Assembly (NCBI RefSeq): GCF_004341245.1
Contig: NZ_SLWY01000023.1
Coordinates: forward strand, 1 to 62,940
Source of the DNA: Plasticicumulans lactativorans
GTDB lineage: Bacteria > Pseudomonadota > Gammaproteobacteria > Competibacterales > Competibacteraceae
Reading direction: 5' to 3'
Length of the DNA stretch: 62,940 nt
A program made the translations under genes and the position numbers. Positions 10,916 through 21,673 of the stretch are shown in pieces. Position 1 is the stretch's first letter; every line of letters starts with the position of its first letter. The notes under the pieces were generated by a model, which was not told the origin of the DNA, did not search any database, and worked only from the letters and a program-made list of their open reading frames with translations.

Positions 10916-11836
10916 ATGTCGACCCCCATCCTCGAATCGCTCGCGCCGGTGTTCCTGATCGTCGCGCTCGGCGCCGCGCTGCGCGCGTGCGGTTTCCTGT
11001 CGGCGCAGGCGCTCGCCGACGTCAACCGGCTGGCGTACTGGGTGGGGCTGCCCTGCCTGACCTTCGTCAGCATCGCCACCGCGCCGGTGGCGCTGGGCCC
11101 GGCGACCGGGCTGTTCCTCAGCGTGCTGCTGGCGACCTTCGCCGGCGGGGTGCTGGCCTGGTACGGCGCGGCCCGCTGCGGAGCGGACCGGCGCGCGCGC
11201 GGCACCTTCGTGCAGGTGGCGTTCCGCGGCAACCTCGCCTTCATCGGCTTGCCGGTGATCGTCTACGCGATGCCCGGCAACGCCGCGGTGAAGGCGGCGA
11301 CGCTGATGGTGTTCGCCCCCACCGTGGCGCTCTACAGCGTGGTGGCGGTGCTGGTGCTGCAGGCGAGCCGCGACGGCGCACGCACCAGCGGCGGCGCCTG
11401 GGGCGGGGTGCTGAAGAATCCGCAACTGCTGGCCGCGGCCGGCGGCTTCGCCTGGGCGGCGCTGGGGCTGCCGCTGTCGCCGGCGCTGGCGCGCAGCCTC
11501 GAAGCCCTGGGGCACATGGCGCTGCCGCTGGCGCTGCTCGGCATCGGCGGCTCGCTGCTCGGCGTGCACCTGCACGGGCAGTTGAAGCCGACGCTGATCG
11601 CCGCGCTGATCAAGACGGCGCTGCTGCCGCTGCTCGGCTGGGGCTGCGCCTGGCTGTTCGGCCTGTCCGCCGAGCACACCCGCGCCGCGCTGATCCTGCT
11701 CGCCACGCCGACCGCGGCGGCCTCGTACGTGCTGGTGCGCCAGTTCGACGGCGACGAGGCGATCGCGACCGGCGGCATCCTGCTGTCGACGCTCCTGTCG
11801 GCGCCGGCGCTCGCACTGGTGCTGCTGCTGGTGTGA
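10916..11836 (+). CDS. AEC family transporter (auxin efflux carrier fold)
   Basis: 306 residues, nearly all hydrophobic, about 10 predicted membrane helices. Family-typical segments are the N-terminal PVFLIVALGAALR, WVGLPCLTF and the mid-protein FRGNLAFIGLPV. Bacterial AEC members move malate, malonate or other organic acids or amino acids across the inner membrane; the substrate here is not identifiable. It lies alone between hpd and katG on the same strand. Confidence 0.85.
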   Translation: MSTPILESLAPVFLIVALGAALRACGFLSAQALADVNRLAYWVGLPCLTFVSIATAPVALGPATGLFLSVLLATFAGGVLAWYGAARCGADRRARGTFVQVAFRGNLAFIGLPVIVYAMPGNAAVKAATLMVFAPTVALYSVVAVLVLQASRDGARTSGGAWGGVLKNPQLLAAAGGFAWAALGLPLSPALARSLEALGHMALPLALLGIGGSLLGVHLHGQLKPTLIAALIKTALLPLLGWGCAWLFGLSAEHTRAALILLATPTAAASYVLVRQFDGDEAIATGGILLSTLLSAPALALVLLLV

Positions 11837-14215
<2,379 letters not shown>

Positions 14216-14357
14216 TCGTGAAGGGCGGGACTCAAACCTCCCGCACCACGCAGCCCCGGGCGGGCCCGGCTCATGCCGGACCCGGTCGAGGCTGCGCGGA
14301 TCCCGACCCGCGGCGGGCCACCCGCCGGCCGCGGGCACCACCCCGGAGACCGCCCTG

Positions 14358-14759
14358 ATGGACACCGCCGTCCGCATCCGCCCCGCCGGCAGCCGCCCGC
14401 TGCGCATGGCGCTGTCCGCGGCCGGCGCCACCTGCTTCGCCCTCGGCGCGCTCGGTCTGGCCGTGCCGCTGCTGCCGACCACGGTGTTCTGGATCGCCGC
14501 CGCGTGGTGCTTCGCCAAGAGCTCGCCGCGCCTCGCGCAGCGCCTGCTCACCCACCCGCGCTACGGCCGCACGCTCGCCGACTGGCTCGGCCACGGCGTG
14601 CTCGACGCCCGCGCCAAGCGCTACGCCAGCCTCGGCATCCTCGCGAGCCTCACCCTCACGCTGCCCGTCACGCCGCTGCCGCTCGCCGTGCTGCTCGCCT
14701 GTGGCGCGACCACGCTGCTGGTCTACCTGCTGACCCGCCCCGAACGCCGCCGCGGCTGA
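14358..14759 (+). CDS. DUF454 (YbaN-type) small inner-membrane protein
   Basis: 133 residues with membrane helices around residues 20-50 and 92-126. DUF454 signature segments are visible: GALGLAVPLLPTTVF, CFAKSSPRL and HPRYGRTLADW. GGAGACC precedes the ATG at 14358. Its function is unknown. It stands alone 140 bases after katG and 124 bases before the next operon. Confidence 0.8.
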   Translation: MDTAVRIRPAGSRPLRMALSAAGATCFALGALGLAVPLLPTTVFWIAAAWCFAKSSPRLAQRLLTHPRYGRTLADWLGHGVLDARAKRYASLGILASLTLTLPVTPLPLAVLLACGATTLLVYLLTRPERRRG

Positions 14760-14825
14760 CGCCGCGGCGGTCCGCGGGCGTCGTGTCGAATCGTGTCGGT
14801 GGCAGTGGCACGCGGACCACCCGGT

Positions 14826-14857
14826 TACAATGCCGGCCGGACCGCAAGCTGCGGTCC
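14826..14857 (+). promoter_or_regulatory. Possible -10 element and leader hairpin before the HAD-UbiA gene
   Basis: TACAAT at 14826-14831 matches a sigma-70 -10 box; no convincing -35 box is seen at the right distance. Eight bases on, GGACCGCA (14839-14846) and TGCGGTCC (14850-14857) form a perfect 8-bp stem with a 3-base loop. The stem is not followed by a clean T-run. It may be a leader structure or operator. Confidence 0.35.
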
Positions 14858-14883
14858 GTCTTGATTATTCCGGGGCCATTGCC

Positions 14884-16323
14884 ATGCATGACGCTACCGA
14901 CACGGCCGATACGGCCGTGCCCCTGTTCGTGGACCTCGACGGTACCCTGCTGAAGAGTGACCTGCTGGTCGAAAGCGCCTTCGCGCTGCTCAAGCGTGCG
15001 CCGTTGATGATCTTCCCGATGCTCATGTGGCTGCTGCACGGCAAGGCCCGCCTGAAGGCGGAGATCGCGCAGCGTGCCTCGCTCGAAACCGCGGCCCTAC
15101 CATTCCAGAAGGACTTTCTCGCCTGGCTGCGCGATGAGGCCGCGCAGCGCCCGGTGTGGCTCGCCAGCGCCTCCGATGCGCGGCTGGTGACGCCGATCGC
15201 TGAATACCTGGGCCTGTTCGCCGGCGTACTGGCGAGCGACGGCCGGCGCAACCTGGCCGGTGCCCACAAGCGCGAGGCCATCCTCGAAGTCACCGGCGGC
15301 GGTGCGTTCGACTACGCCGGCAATGCGCGCCCGGATCTGGCGATCTGGGCGCGGGCACGCCGTGCCGTGGTGGTCAACCCGGAGCCCGGCATCGAACGCG
15401 CCGCCCGCGCCGGGGCGCGCGTCGAGCGGGTGTTCGACGACCGCCCGCCGGCGCTGCGCGCATACCTGCGGGCGCTGCGCGTCCATCAGTGGATGAAGAA
15501 CCTGCTGCTCGGTGTGCCGGTGCTCACCGCCCATGCCTGGAGTGACGGCGACGCGATCGGCGCGGCGATCGTCGCCTTCGTCGCCTTCGGCCTGTGCGCC
15601 TCCGCCACCTACCTGCTCAATGACCTGCTCGATCTGCCGGCGGACCGGGTGCATCCGAGCAAGTCGCGGCGCCCGCTCGCCGCCGGCGACCTGCCGCTGA
15701 TGCACGCGGTGCTGCTGATGCCGGCCCTGCTGGCGACGGGCCTCGGCCTGGCGGCCACGCTGCCGCCGGCCTTCCCGCTCACGCTGCTCGCCTACCTGGT
15801 GCTGACGGTCAGCTACTCGCTGCACTTCAAGACCTACATGCTGATCGACGTGATCCTGCTCGCCGGGCTCTATACCGTGCGCATCGTCGCCGGCGCCTTC
15901 GCCATCGACGTCGCCGTATCGTCGTGGCTGCTGGCGTTCTCGACCTTCATCTTCATGAGCCTGGCGCTGGTCAAGCGCTGCTCGGAACTGCTCACGCTGG
16001 AGCGGCTGCAGCGCACCGCGGCACGCGGGCGCGATTACCGCGTGTCGGACCTCCCGTGCCTCGGCGCCATGGGCGTGAGCAGCGGCTACCTCGCCGTGCT
16101 GGTGCTGGCACTGTTCATCGACAGCCCCGGCAGCGTCGCGCACTACACGCACGTGTGGGTGCTCTGGCTGCTGTGCCCGTTGATGCTGTACTGGGTCAGC
16201 CGGCTGTGGATCAAGACCTGGCGCGGCGAGATGCACGAAGACCCGCTGGTCTACAGCCTGCGCGACCGCGCGAGCTGGATCATCCTGGTGGCGATGGCCG
16301 CCATCACCGTGGCCGCCGCATGA
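14884..16323 (+). CDS. HAD hydrolase-UbiA prenyltransferase fusion
   Basis: 479 residues. Residues 1 to about 200 are a haloacid-dehalogenase-type phosphatase (DLDGT at 17-21). From about 205 it becomes a polytopic UbiA prenyltransferase with NDLLDLPADRVHPSKSRRP around residues 246-264 as the Mg-diphosphate site and a second Asp site in LIDVILLAGLY. UbiA members of this type transfer phosphoribose to polyprenyl phosphate; the related mycobacterial step is followed by a separate phosphatase, so the fusion could do both. Together with the next two genes it probably makes and moves a lipid-linked sugar at the inner membrane; acceptor unknown. It is tightly followed by the SMR-like gene. Confidence 0.85.
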   Translation: MHDATDTADTAVPLFVDLDGTLLKSDLLVESAFALLKRAPLMIFPMLMWLLHGKARLKAEIAQRASLETAALPFQKDFLAWLRDEAAQRPVWLASASDARLVTPIAEYLGLFAGVLASDGRRNLAGAHKREAILEVTGGGAFDYAGNARPDLAIWARARRAVVVNPEPGIERAARAGARVERVFDDRPPALRAYLRALRVHQWMKNLLLGVPVLTAHAWSDGDAIGAAIVAFVAFGLCASATYLLNDLLDLPADRVHPSKSRRPLAAGDLPLMHAVLLMPALLATGLGLAATLPPAFPLTLLAYLVLTVSYSLHFKTYMLIDVILLAGLYTVRIVAGAFAIDVAVSSWLLAFSTFIFMSLALVKRCSELLTLERLQRTAARGRDYRVSDLPCLGAMGVSSGYLAVLVLALFIDSPGSVAHYTHVWVLWLLCPLMLYWVSRLWIKTWRGEMHEDPLVYSLRDRASWIILVAMAAITVAAA

Positions 16324-16334
16324 GGGGCAGCAAG

Positions 16335-16706
16335 ATGACCTGGCAGGTATTCGGCCTGATCGTGCTCAGCGTGAGCATCTCCGCGCTGGCGCAGATCGTT
16401 CTCAAACTCGGCGTTTCGACGCCGCTCGACCCCCTCGTGCGCAACGCCGGCCGGCTCACCCAGGCGTGGGCGGTGATCAGCAACGGCTACGTGCTGCTCG
16501 GCTTCCTGCTCTACGGCCTGGGAGCACTCGTGTGGCTCGCCGTGCTGTCGCGTGTCGACGTGAGCCAGGCGTACCCCTTCGTCGGGCTGGGTTTCATCCT
16601 GACGCTGGTGCTCGGCGCGCTGGTGCTCGGCGAGGCCGTCGGCCCGACCCGCTGGGCGGGCGCCCTGCTGGTGATGGCCGGCATTGCCTGCCTCGCGCGC
16701 AGTTGA
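16335..16706 (+). CDS. SMR/EamA-like four-helix membrane protein
   Basis: 123 residues, four hydrophobic segments. The ATG at 16335 is chosen because AGGGG lies 8 bases upstream; an in-frame ATG at 16320 overlapping the previous stop would add five residues. Features such as ALAQIVLKLG, SRVDVSQAYPFVGLGF and LGEAVGPTRWAGALL resemble the ArnE/ArnF-type carriers that flip undecaprenyl-linked aminoarabinose. In this operon it is a plausible flippase for the product of the UbiA fusion. That role is inferred. Confidence 0.75.
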   Translation: MTWQVFGLIVLSVSISALAQIVLKLGVSTPLDPLVRNAGRLTQAWAVISNGYVLLGFLLYGLGALVWLAVLSRVDVSQAYPFVGLGFILTLVLGALVLGEAVGPTRWAGALLVMAGIACLARS

Positions 16707-16716
16707 GCGGTGCACC

Positions 16717-18015
16717 GTGTCGGCCATCGCGGATACCGGAACGACCGTACATGCCGGGGTGCGGGCCCTGGCGCTCGCCCTGCTCGCCACGCTCGTCTTC
16801 GTGGCGCACGACGGGCTCGCGCAACGCTGGCGCGCGCTGGGCGTGTTCGATCAGTACAACGTGCTGTTCGACGCCGATCCCAATCAGCGGCTCGGCTGCT
16901 TCGCCCACGGCTGGCAACAGGAGGGGCGCAGCATCCAGCACCCCAACCTGTGCAACTTCATCAATCCGCCGGTGCGCGCCCTGGCCAAGGGGCTTGCAAG
17001 CGTCGGCGGCGACAGCGAGGAGGCGCTGCGCGAGGCGATCGCGCTGCGCATCCTGCCGGCGGCAGGCACGTTGAATACGCTGGCGGTGTACGGCATCGCC
17101 ACGTTCGCCGGCATGACCTTCCTGCCGGCGCTGCTGCTCGCGGCGCTGTCGGCGAGCGCGTTCAGCGGCCTCGTGTTCTTCAGCATCCCTGATCACTTCG
17201 GCCTTGGCGGCCTGTCACTGACCCTGGCCTTCCTGCTCGGCCTGGCCGACCTGCGTGCCGGCCACCTGCGCTGGCCGCGATGGCTCGCGCTCGCCGTGCT
17301 CACCGCGGGCATCACGATCACCAACCTGCTGGGTTGCGCGGCGGTCGCCTGCTGTGTACTGCGACGGAGCTCGACCTGGCGATCGGCCCTGTCGCGTGCG
17401 GCGCTCCTGATGGTGGTCGCGGTGGCTGCCAACCTCGTGCTGCAGAAACTCCTCAACCTCGCCTACCACGCCGAGGGCGGTGATCTCGCGACGACCGTGC
17501 AGTTCACCCAAAGCTACCTGCGTGCGGACCCGCTCGCCACGCTGGCGCGCTTTCCGCTGGCGCTCGCCGAAGCCATCGCACCGGCGACGGTCGGAACCGT
17601 TGCCGCACGGCTCGCCGCCACACCCGAGACACGCTACCTGTTCGCCTTCTCGCTCGAAGCCGTGCCGATGGCGCTCGGTTTCGGACTGGCGCTCGCCGGC
17701 ATCGGCGCACTGGCGCTGGCGGGAGGTGTGCGCGCCGGGCTCGGCGGCACGGCAGCGGGGAGCGCGCTGCTGCCGGCAGCGCTGCTGCTGCTGGCCTGGA
17801 ACGGCGCGCTGCACGCCGTGTGGGGCAACGAATACTTCCTCTACAGCCAGCACTGGCAGGCGGCGGTGTGGTTCTTGTTCGCACTGCTGCTGCGCCGCCA
17901 CGCCGCACCCCGCATCACCGCAGCGCTCGCCGCGTACACGCTGCTGGTCGCCGCGCACAACGCGGCGGCGATCGGCCACATGCTCGACACCCTCCTCGCC
18001 GCGCCGGCGCGCTGA
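16717..18015 (+). CDS. Polytopic membrane protein, GT-C glycosyltransferase-like
   Basis: 432 residues from a GTG at 16717, 10 bases after the previous stop; the ribosome site is weak. One N-terminal helix (about 15-30) is followed by a long polar loop with FDQYNVLFDADP and SIQHPNLCNF, then about ten more hydrophobic segments. An Asp-rich first external loop followed by many helices is the general layout of GT-C enzymes that use lipid-linked sugars. No family name is recognised with certainty. It closes the three-gene operon 14884-18015 and would be the transferase acting outside the inner membrane. Confidence 0.65.
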   Translation: MSAIADTGTTVHAGVRALALALLATLVFVAHDGLAQRWRALGVFDQYNVLFDADPNQRLGCFAHGWQQEGRSIQHPNLCNFINPPVRALAKGLASVGGDSEEALREAIALRILPAAGTLNTLAVYGIATFAGMTFLPALLLAALSASAFSGLVFFSIPDHFGLGGLSLTLAFLLGLADLRAGHLRWPRWLALAVLTAGITITNLLGCAAVACCVLRRSSTWRSALSRAALLMVVAVAANLVLQKLLNLAYHAEGGDLATTVQFTQSYLRADPLATLARFPLALAEAIAPATVGTVAARLAATPETRYLFAFSLEAVPMALGFGLALAGIGALALAGGVRAGLGGTAAGSALLPAALLLLAWNGALHAVWGNEYFLYSQHWQAAVWFLFALLLRRHAAPRITAALAAYTLLVAAHNAAAIGHMLDTLLAAPAR

Positions 18016-18036
18016 CACGCTGCCGCGGCGGTCCGC

Positions 18037-18444
18037 TCACGTCTCGTACAGCTCCAGCGGCAGGGCGTCGGGGTCGAAGAAGAAGGTGAAGCGCCGCTGC
18101 GTCAGTTCGTCGACGCGGATCGGCTCGACGACGACGCCGGCGGCTTCCAGCGCCGCCTTGGCCGCGGCGACGTCGGCGACCGCGAAGGCCAGGTGGCGCA
18201 GGCCGCAGGCCTCGGCGCTGTGCGGACGGCCGGGGCGCAGCGGCGGCGCGGGAAACGAGAACAGCTCGATGGCGATGCCACCGGGGCCGGCGAGGTCGAG
18301 CTTCCACGACTCGCGCTCGGCCCGCCAGGTCTCGGCGACCACGCGAAGGCCCAGCACCTCGGTGTAGAAGCGCTTCGAGCGGGCGTAGTCGGCGGTGATG
18401 ATGGCGACGTGGTGCACGCCGAGCAGGGCCGGTACGCCGCTCAT
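18037..18444 (-). CDS. VOC family (glyoxalase-like, YaeR-type) protein
   Basis: 135 residues, one VOC domain. Candidate metal ligands are His in GVHHVAII (residue about 11), His in LRHLAFAV and Glu in PLELYE near the C-terminus. FYTEVLGLRVV and FFFDPDALPLELYE are typical of the YaeR/SMU1112c subgroup. The start ATG overlaps the stop of the upstream lyase by 4 bases. A small metal-dependent isomerase or lyase is likely; an epimerase for the lyase's CoA ester is one speculative option. Confidence 0.75.
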   Translation of the reverse strand: MSGVPALLGVHHVAIITADYARSKRFYTEVLGLRVVAETWRAERESWKLDLAGPGGIAIELFSFPAPPLRPGRPHSAEACGLRHLAFAVADVAAAKAALEAAGVVVEPIRVDELTQRRFTFFFDPDALPLELYET

Positions 18445-19307
18445 GGCTGCGCCTCGATCGCCGCGGCGAGCGCGAGCGTGCGCAGCGCCTCGTCGACGTG
18501 CAGGCGCTCGACCATGCGCCCGTCGACCACGCACACGCCCTGGCCGCTGGCCTGGGCGCGCTCCCAGCCGGCGACGACGGCCCGCGCGGCCACGATCTCG
18601 GCCTCGCCCGGCGCGAACGCCGCGTTGGCGGCGGCGATCTGCCGCGGGTGGATCAGCGTCTTGCCGTCGAAGCCGAGGTCGCGCCCCTGCTCGCAGGCGG
18701 CCCGCAGGCCGGGCTCGTCGTCGAGGTCGGCGTGCACGCCGTCGAGCACGGCGAGGCCGTGGGCACGCGCGGCGAGCACGCACGCCGACAGCGCCGCGAG
18801 CAGGCCGCGGCGGTCGACGGTCGGGCGCACGCGCAGGTCCTTGGCGAGGTCGTTGGTGCCGACCACGATCGCGCCGACGCGCGGGCTGGCGGCGGCGATG
18901 GCGTTGGCGCCGAGCACTCCGCGCGGCGTCTCGATGGTGATCCACAGCGACAGCCCGGGCGGCGCGCCGGCGGCGTCGAGCGCGGCCACCGCCTCGATGA
19001 CCTGCTCCGGGGTCTCGACCTTCGGCAGCAGGATCGCGTCGGCGCCGATCTTCGCCACCGCCTTGATGTCGTCGTGCCCCCAAGGCGTGCCGAGCGCGTT
19101 GACCCGCACGATCGCCTCGCGCGGGGCGTAGCCGCCGCGCCCGAGCGCGGCCACCACCTGTTCGCGGGCGAGCCCCTTGGCCTCGGGGGCGACGGCGTCC
19201 TCGAGATCGAAGATCAGCGCGTCGACCGTCAGCGCGCGCGCCTTGTCGAGCGCGCGGGCGTTGGCGCCGGGCATGTAGAGCACGGAACGGCGCAGGCGCG
19301 GGATCAT
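18441..19307 (-). CDS. CitE-like HpcH/HpaI family CoA-ester lyase
   Basis: 288 residues, TIM-barrel of the citrate lyase beta/malyl-CoA lyase superfamily. Visible motifs: LIFDLEDAV, RVNALGTPW, LLPKVETPEQV, IETPRGVLGA (metal-binding Glu), and GFDGKTLIHPRQI. AAGGAG is 7 bases before ATG 19307. Members cleave or condense malyl-, citramalyl- or methylmalyl-CoA, or hydrolyse malyl-CoA; which one cannot be said. ATGA overlaps join it to the upstream transporter and the downstream VOC gene, so the three act together, perhaps on an imported or exported hydroxy-dicarboxylate. Confidence 0.85.
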   Translation of the reverse strand: MIPRLRRSVLYMPGANARALDKARALTVDALIFDLEDAVAPEAKGLAREQVVAALGRGGYAPREAIVRVNALGTPWGHDDIKAVAKIGADAILLPKVETPEQVIEAVAALDAAGAPPGLSLWITIETPRGVLGANAIAAASPRVGAIVVGTNDLAKDLRVRPTVDRRGLLAALSACVLAARAHGLAVLDGVHADLDDEPGLRAACEQGRDLGFDGKTLIHPRQIAAANAAFAPGEAEIVAARAVVAGWERAQASGQGVCVVDGRMVERLHVDEALRTLALAAAIEAQP

Positions 19308-20194
19308 GTGACAACTCCTTGGCTGGGGTGAGGGGTGCGGGCGAGCAGGATCACCGCGGTGACGATCAGCAGGCCGCCGCCGACGGTGCTCGCGCTCAGC
19401 GGCTCGCCGAGCAGGGCCGCCGCGCTCAGCACGGTGACCACCGGTTCGAGGGTCGAGGCCATCGCCGCGGTGGTCGAACCCACCCGGTTCAGGCCTTCGA
19501 GGAAGGCGGCGATCGCGAACACCGTCGAGAGCAGCGCGATGCCGCACACCGCCGCCCAGCCGAGCGCGGTCTGCGGCAGGCGCACGCCCGCGGCGAGCGC
19601 GAAGACGGCGCTGGTGAAGGCGCAGCCGAGGATCACCACCAGCCCGCCGGGCAGCGGCGGCACGCCCTGCGCCAGGCGATCGCCGACGATGATGTAGGCG
19701 GCATAGCCGAACGCACCGGCGAGCGCGAGGCCGATGCCGAGCCACTCGCCGCGCAGCTCGCCGCCGATCGTGGTCGCCAGCCCGAGCATGGTCAGCAGCG
19801 CCACCAGGAGCTTGCGCCCGGTCGCGCGCTCGCCGAAGAAGGCGATGTTCGCCGCCATCACCAGCACCGGGAAGGTGTACAGCACCAGCGCGACCAGCGC
19901 CGCCGAGGCGTGCAGCAGCGCCACGAAGTACGCCTGCGCGACCAGCGCGTAGAACACCGTGCCCATCGCCACCAGCCCGCCGAGCGCGCGCCCGCGCGGC
20001 ATGCGCTCGCCGCGCCAGCGCACCATCAGCGCGATGCAGGCGCCGGCGATGATGAAGCGCAGCGCGAGCAGTGACGGCGGGTTCATGCCCGCGGCGTAGG
20101 CGAGGCGCGCGAACAGCGCCATCAGGCCGAAGCTCGCGGCGGCGGCGAGCACGAGGAGCAGGCCGACCAGGCGTCGGCGGCGGGCGGGGTCCAT
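19304..20194 (-). CDS. DMT (EamA) family transporter
   Basis: 296 residues, ten predicted helices in two EamA halves. The ATG at 20194 follows GGAAGG. GTVFYALVAQAYFVALLHAS and VVTVLSAAALLGEPLSAS are typical of the two repeats. It is likely a metabolite exporter or importer of the inner membrane. It is the first gene of an operon with a CitE-like lyase and a VOC protein, and its stop overlaps the lyase start by 4 bases. Confidence 0.85.
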   Translation of the reverse strand: MDPARRRRLVGLLLVLAAAASFGLMALFARLAYAAGMNPPSLLALRFIIAGACIALMVRWRGERMPRGRALGGLVAMGTVFYALVAQAYFVALLHASAALVALVLYTFPVLVMAANIAFFGERATGRKLLVALLTMLGLATTIGGELRGEWLGIGLALAGAFGYAAYIIVGDRLAQGVPPLPGGLVVILGCAFTSAVFALAAGVRLPQTALGWAAVCGIALLSTVFAIAAFLEGLNRVGSTTAAMASTLEPVVTVLSAAALLGEPLSASTVGGGLLIVTAVILLARTPHPSQGVVT

Positions 20195-20266
20195 GGGCCT
20201 TCCAGTTTGCAAAGCCGGCCGCCGATTCTGCCCGCCGGCGTCGCCGCTGGCGACTGCCGCGCGCCG

Positions 20267-21634
20267 TCAGCCGCCCCACCAGCCGTGCAGCAGCACCACC
20301 GCGATCAGCAGCGGCGCGACCCAGCGCAGCAGCACGCGCAGCGGACCGACCAGCGCGGCACGGCGCGCGCCGCCACCCTGGCCGAGCTCGGCGGCGAGCG
20401 CCGCGGCGCTCCAGGTGCGGCCGACGAACAGCGCGATGGCGATGCCGGTGAGCGGCATCAGCAGTTGCGAGGTGAGGAAGTCGTAGAGCTCGAACACGCT
20501 GCGCCCGGCGAGCGTGAACGCCGCCCCCACCCCCTGCGACAGCGCCGCCGGCGCGCCGAACAGCGCGATCACCAGCGTCGCGGCCACGGTGGCGCGGGCG
20601 CGGCCCCAGCCGTGGCGCTCCACCAGCCACGCCACCGGCACTTCGAGGATCGACAGCATCGCGCCGGTGGCGGCGATCGCGATCAGCGCGAAGAACACCG
20701 CCAGCAGCACGCCGCCGGCCGGCAGCTGCGAGAACACCGCCGGCATCGTCATGAACACCAGCGCCGGCCCCGAGGCCGGGGCGAAGCCGAAGCTGAACAC
20801 CGCCGGGAAGATCGCGATGCCGGCGAGCAGCGATACCGTCAGGTCGGCGAGCATCACGCGCGTGGCGGTCAGCGGGATGTCCTGGTCGGCGCGGAAGTAC
20901 GAGCCGTAGGTGATCATCGCGCCGATGCCGAGCGAGAGCTTGAAGAAGGCGAGCCCGAGCGCGGTCAGCACCACCGCCGGGCCGATGCGCGAGAAGTCCG
21001 GCTGCAGCAGGAAGGCGAGGCCGCGGCCGGCGCCGGGCAGCGTCAGGGCGTGGACCGCGAGCCCGGCGAGCAGCAGGAACAGGAGCGGCATCAGCCGCTT
21101 GGTGACCGCCTCGATGCCCCGCGCGACGCCGCACACGATGATGCCGGCGGCCCAGGCGAGCGCCGCCCACTGCCAGCCGAGGGCGGCCACGGGGTCGTGC
21201 GCCAGCGCCGTGAAGCGCGCCGCGTTGGCGGCCGGGTCGCTGCTCAGCGCCGCCCCGCGCAGCGATTCGAACAGGTAGGCGAACACCCAGCCCACCACCT
21301 CGCTGTAGAAGGCGAGCAGGAACACCGCGCTGCACACGCCGGCGACGCCGACGTAGCGCCAGGCGCCGCCGCCGGGCGGGGCGAGGCGCTCGAAGCTGCT
21401 GACCGCGTCGGCGCGCGCGCGCCGGCCGATCACCAGCTCGGCGATCATCACCGGCAGGCCGACGGCGAGTGTCGCCAGCAGGTAGACGACGAGGAAGGCC
21501 GCACCGCCGTTGTCGCCGGTCAGGTAGGGGAACTTCCAGATGTTGCCAAGGCCGACCGCCGAGCCGAGCGTGGCGAGGATGACGCCGAGGCGACTGGTGA
21601 AGGCGTCGCGGGCACGCGCCGGGGCACGGTTCAC
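20267..21634 (-). CDS. Sodium-dependent transporter, NSS (SNF) family
   Basis: 455 residues, 11 to 12 helices. GSAVGLGNIWKFPY in the first helix is the hallmark Na+/substrate-binding segment, as in LeuT and TnaT. This secondary transporter takes up amino acids or related compounds with Na+. The start is GTG at 21634 with a poor ribosome site; no better in-frame start lies nearby. It is 39 bases downstream of tpiA, so it may be read through from the glycerol cluster, although its substrate need not be related. Confidence 0.9.
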   Translation of the reverse strand: MNRAPARARDAFTSRLGVILATLGSAVGLGNIWKFPYLTGDNGGAAFLVVYLLATLAVGLPVMIAELVIGRRARADAVSSFERLAPPGGGAWRYVGVAGVCSAVFLLAFYSEVVGWVFAYLFESLRGAALSSDPAANAARFTALAHDPVAALGWQWAALAWAAGIIVCGVARGIEAVTKRLMPLLFLLLAGLAVHALTLPGAGRGLAFLLQPDFSRIGPAVVLTALGLAFFKLSLGIGAMITYGSYFRADQDIPLTATRVMLADLTVSLLAGIAIFPAVFSFGFAPASGPALVFMTMPAVFSQLPAGGVLLAVFFALIAIAATGAMLSILEVPVAWLVERHGWGRARATVAATLVIALFGAPAALSQGVGAAFTLAGRSVFELYDFLTSQLLMPLTGIAIALFVGRTWSAAALAAELGQGGGARRAALVGPLRVLLRWVAPLLIAVVLLHGWWGG

Positions 21635-21673
21635 CGGCGTGCGCCCCGCGCCCGCACGCGACGCACCGACGGC

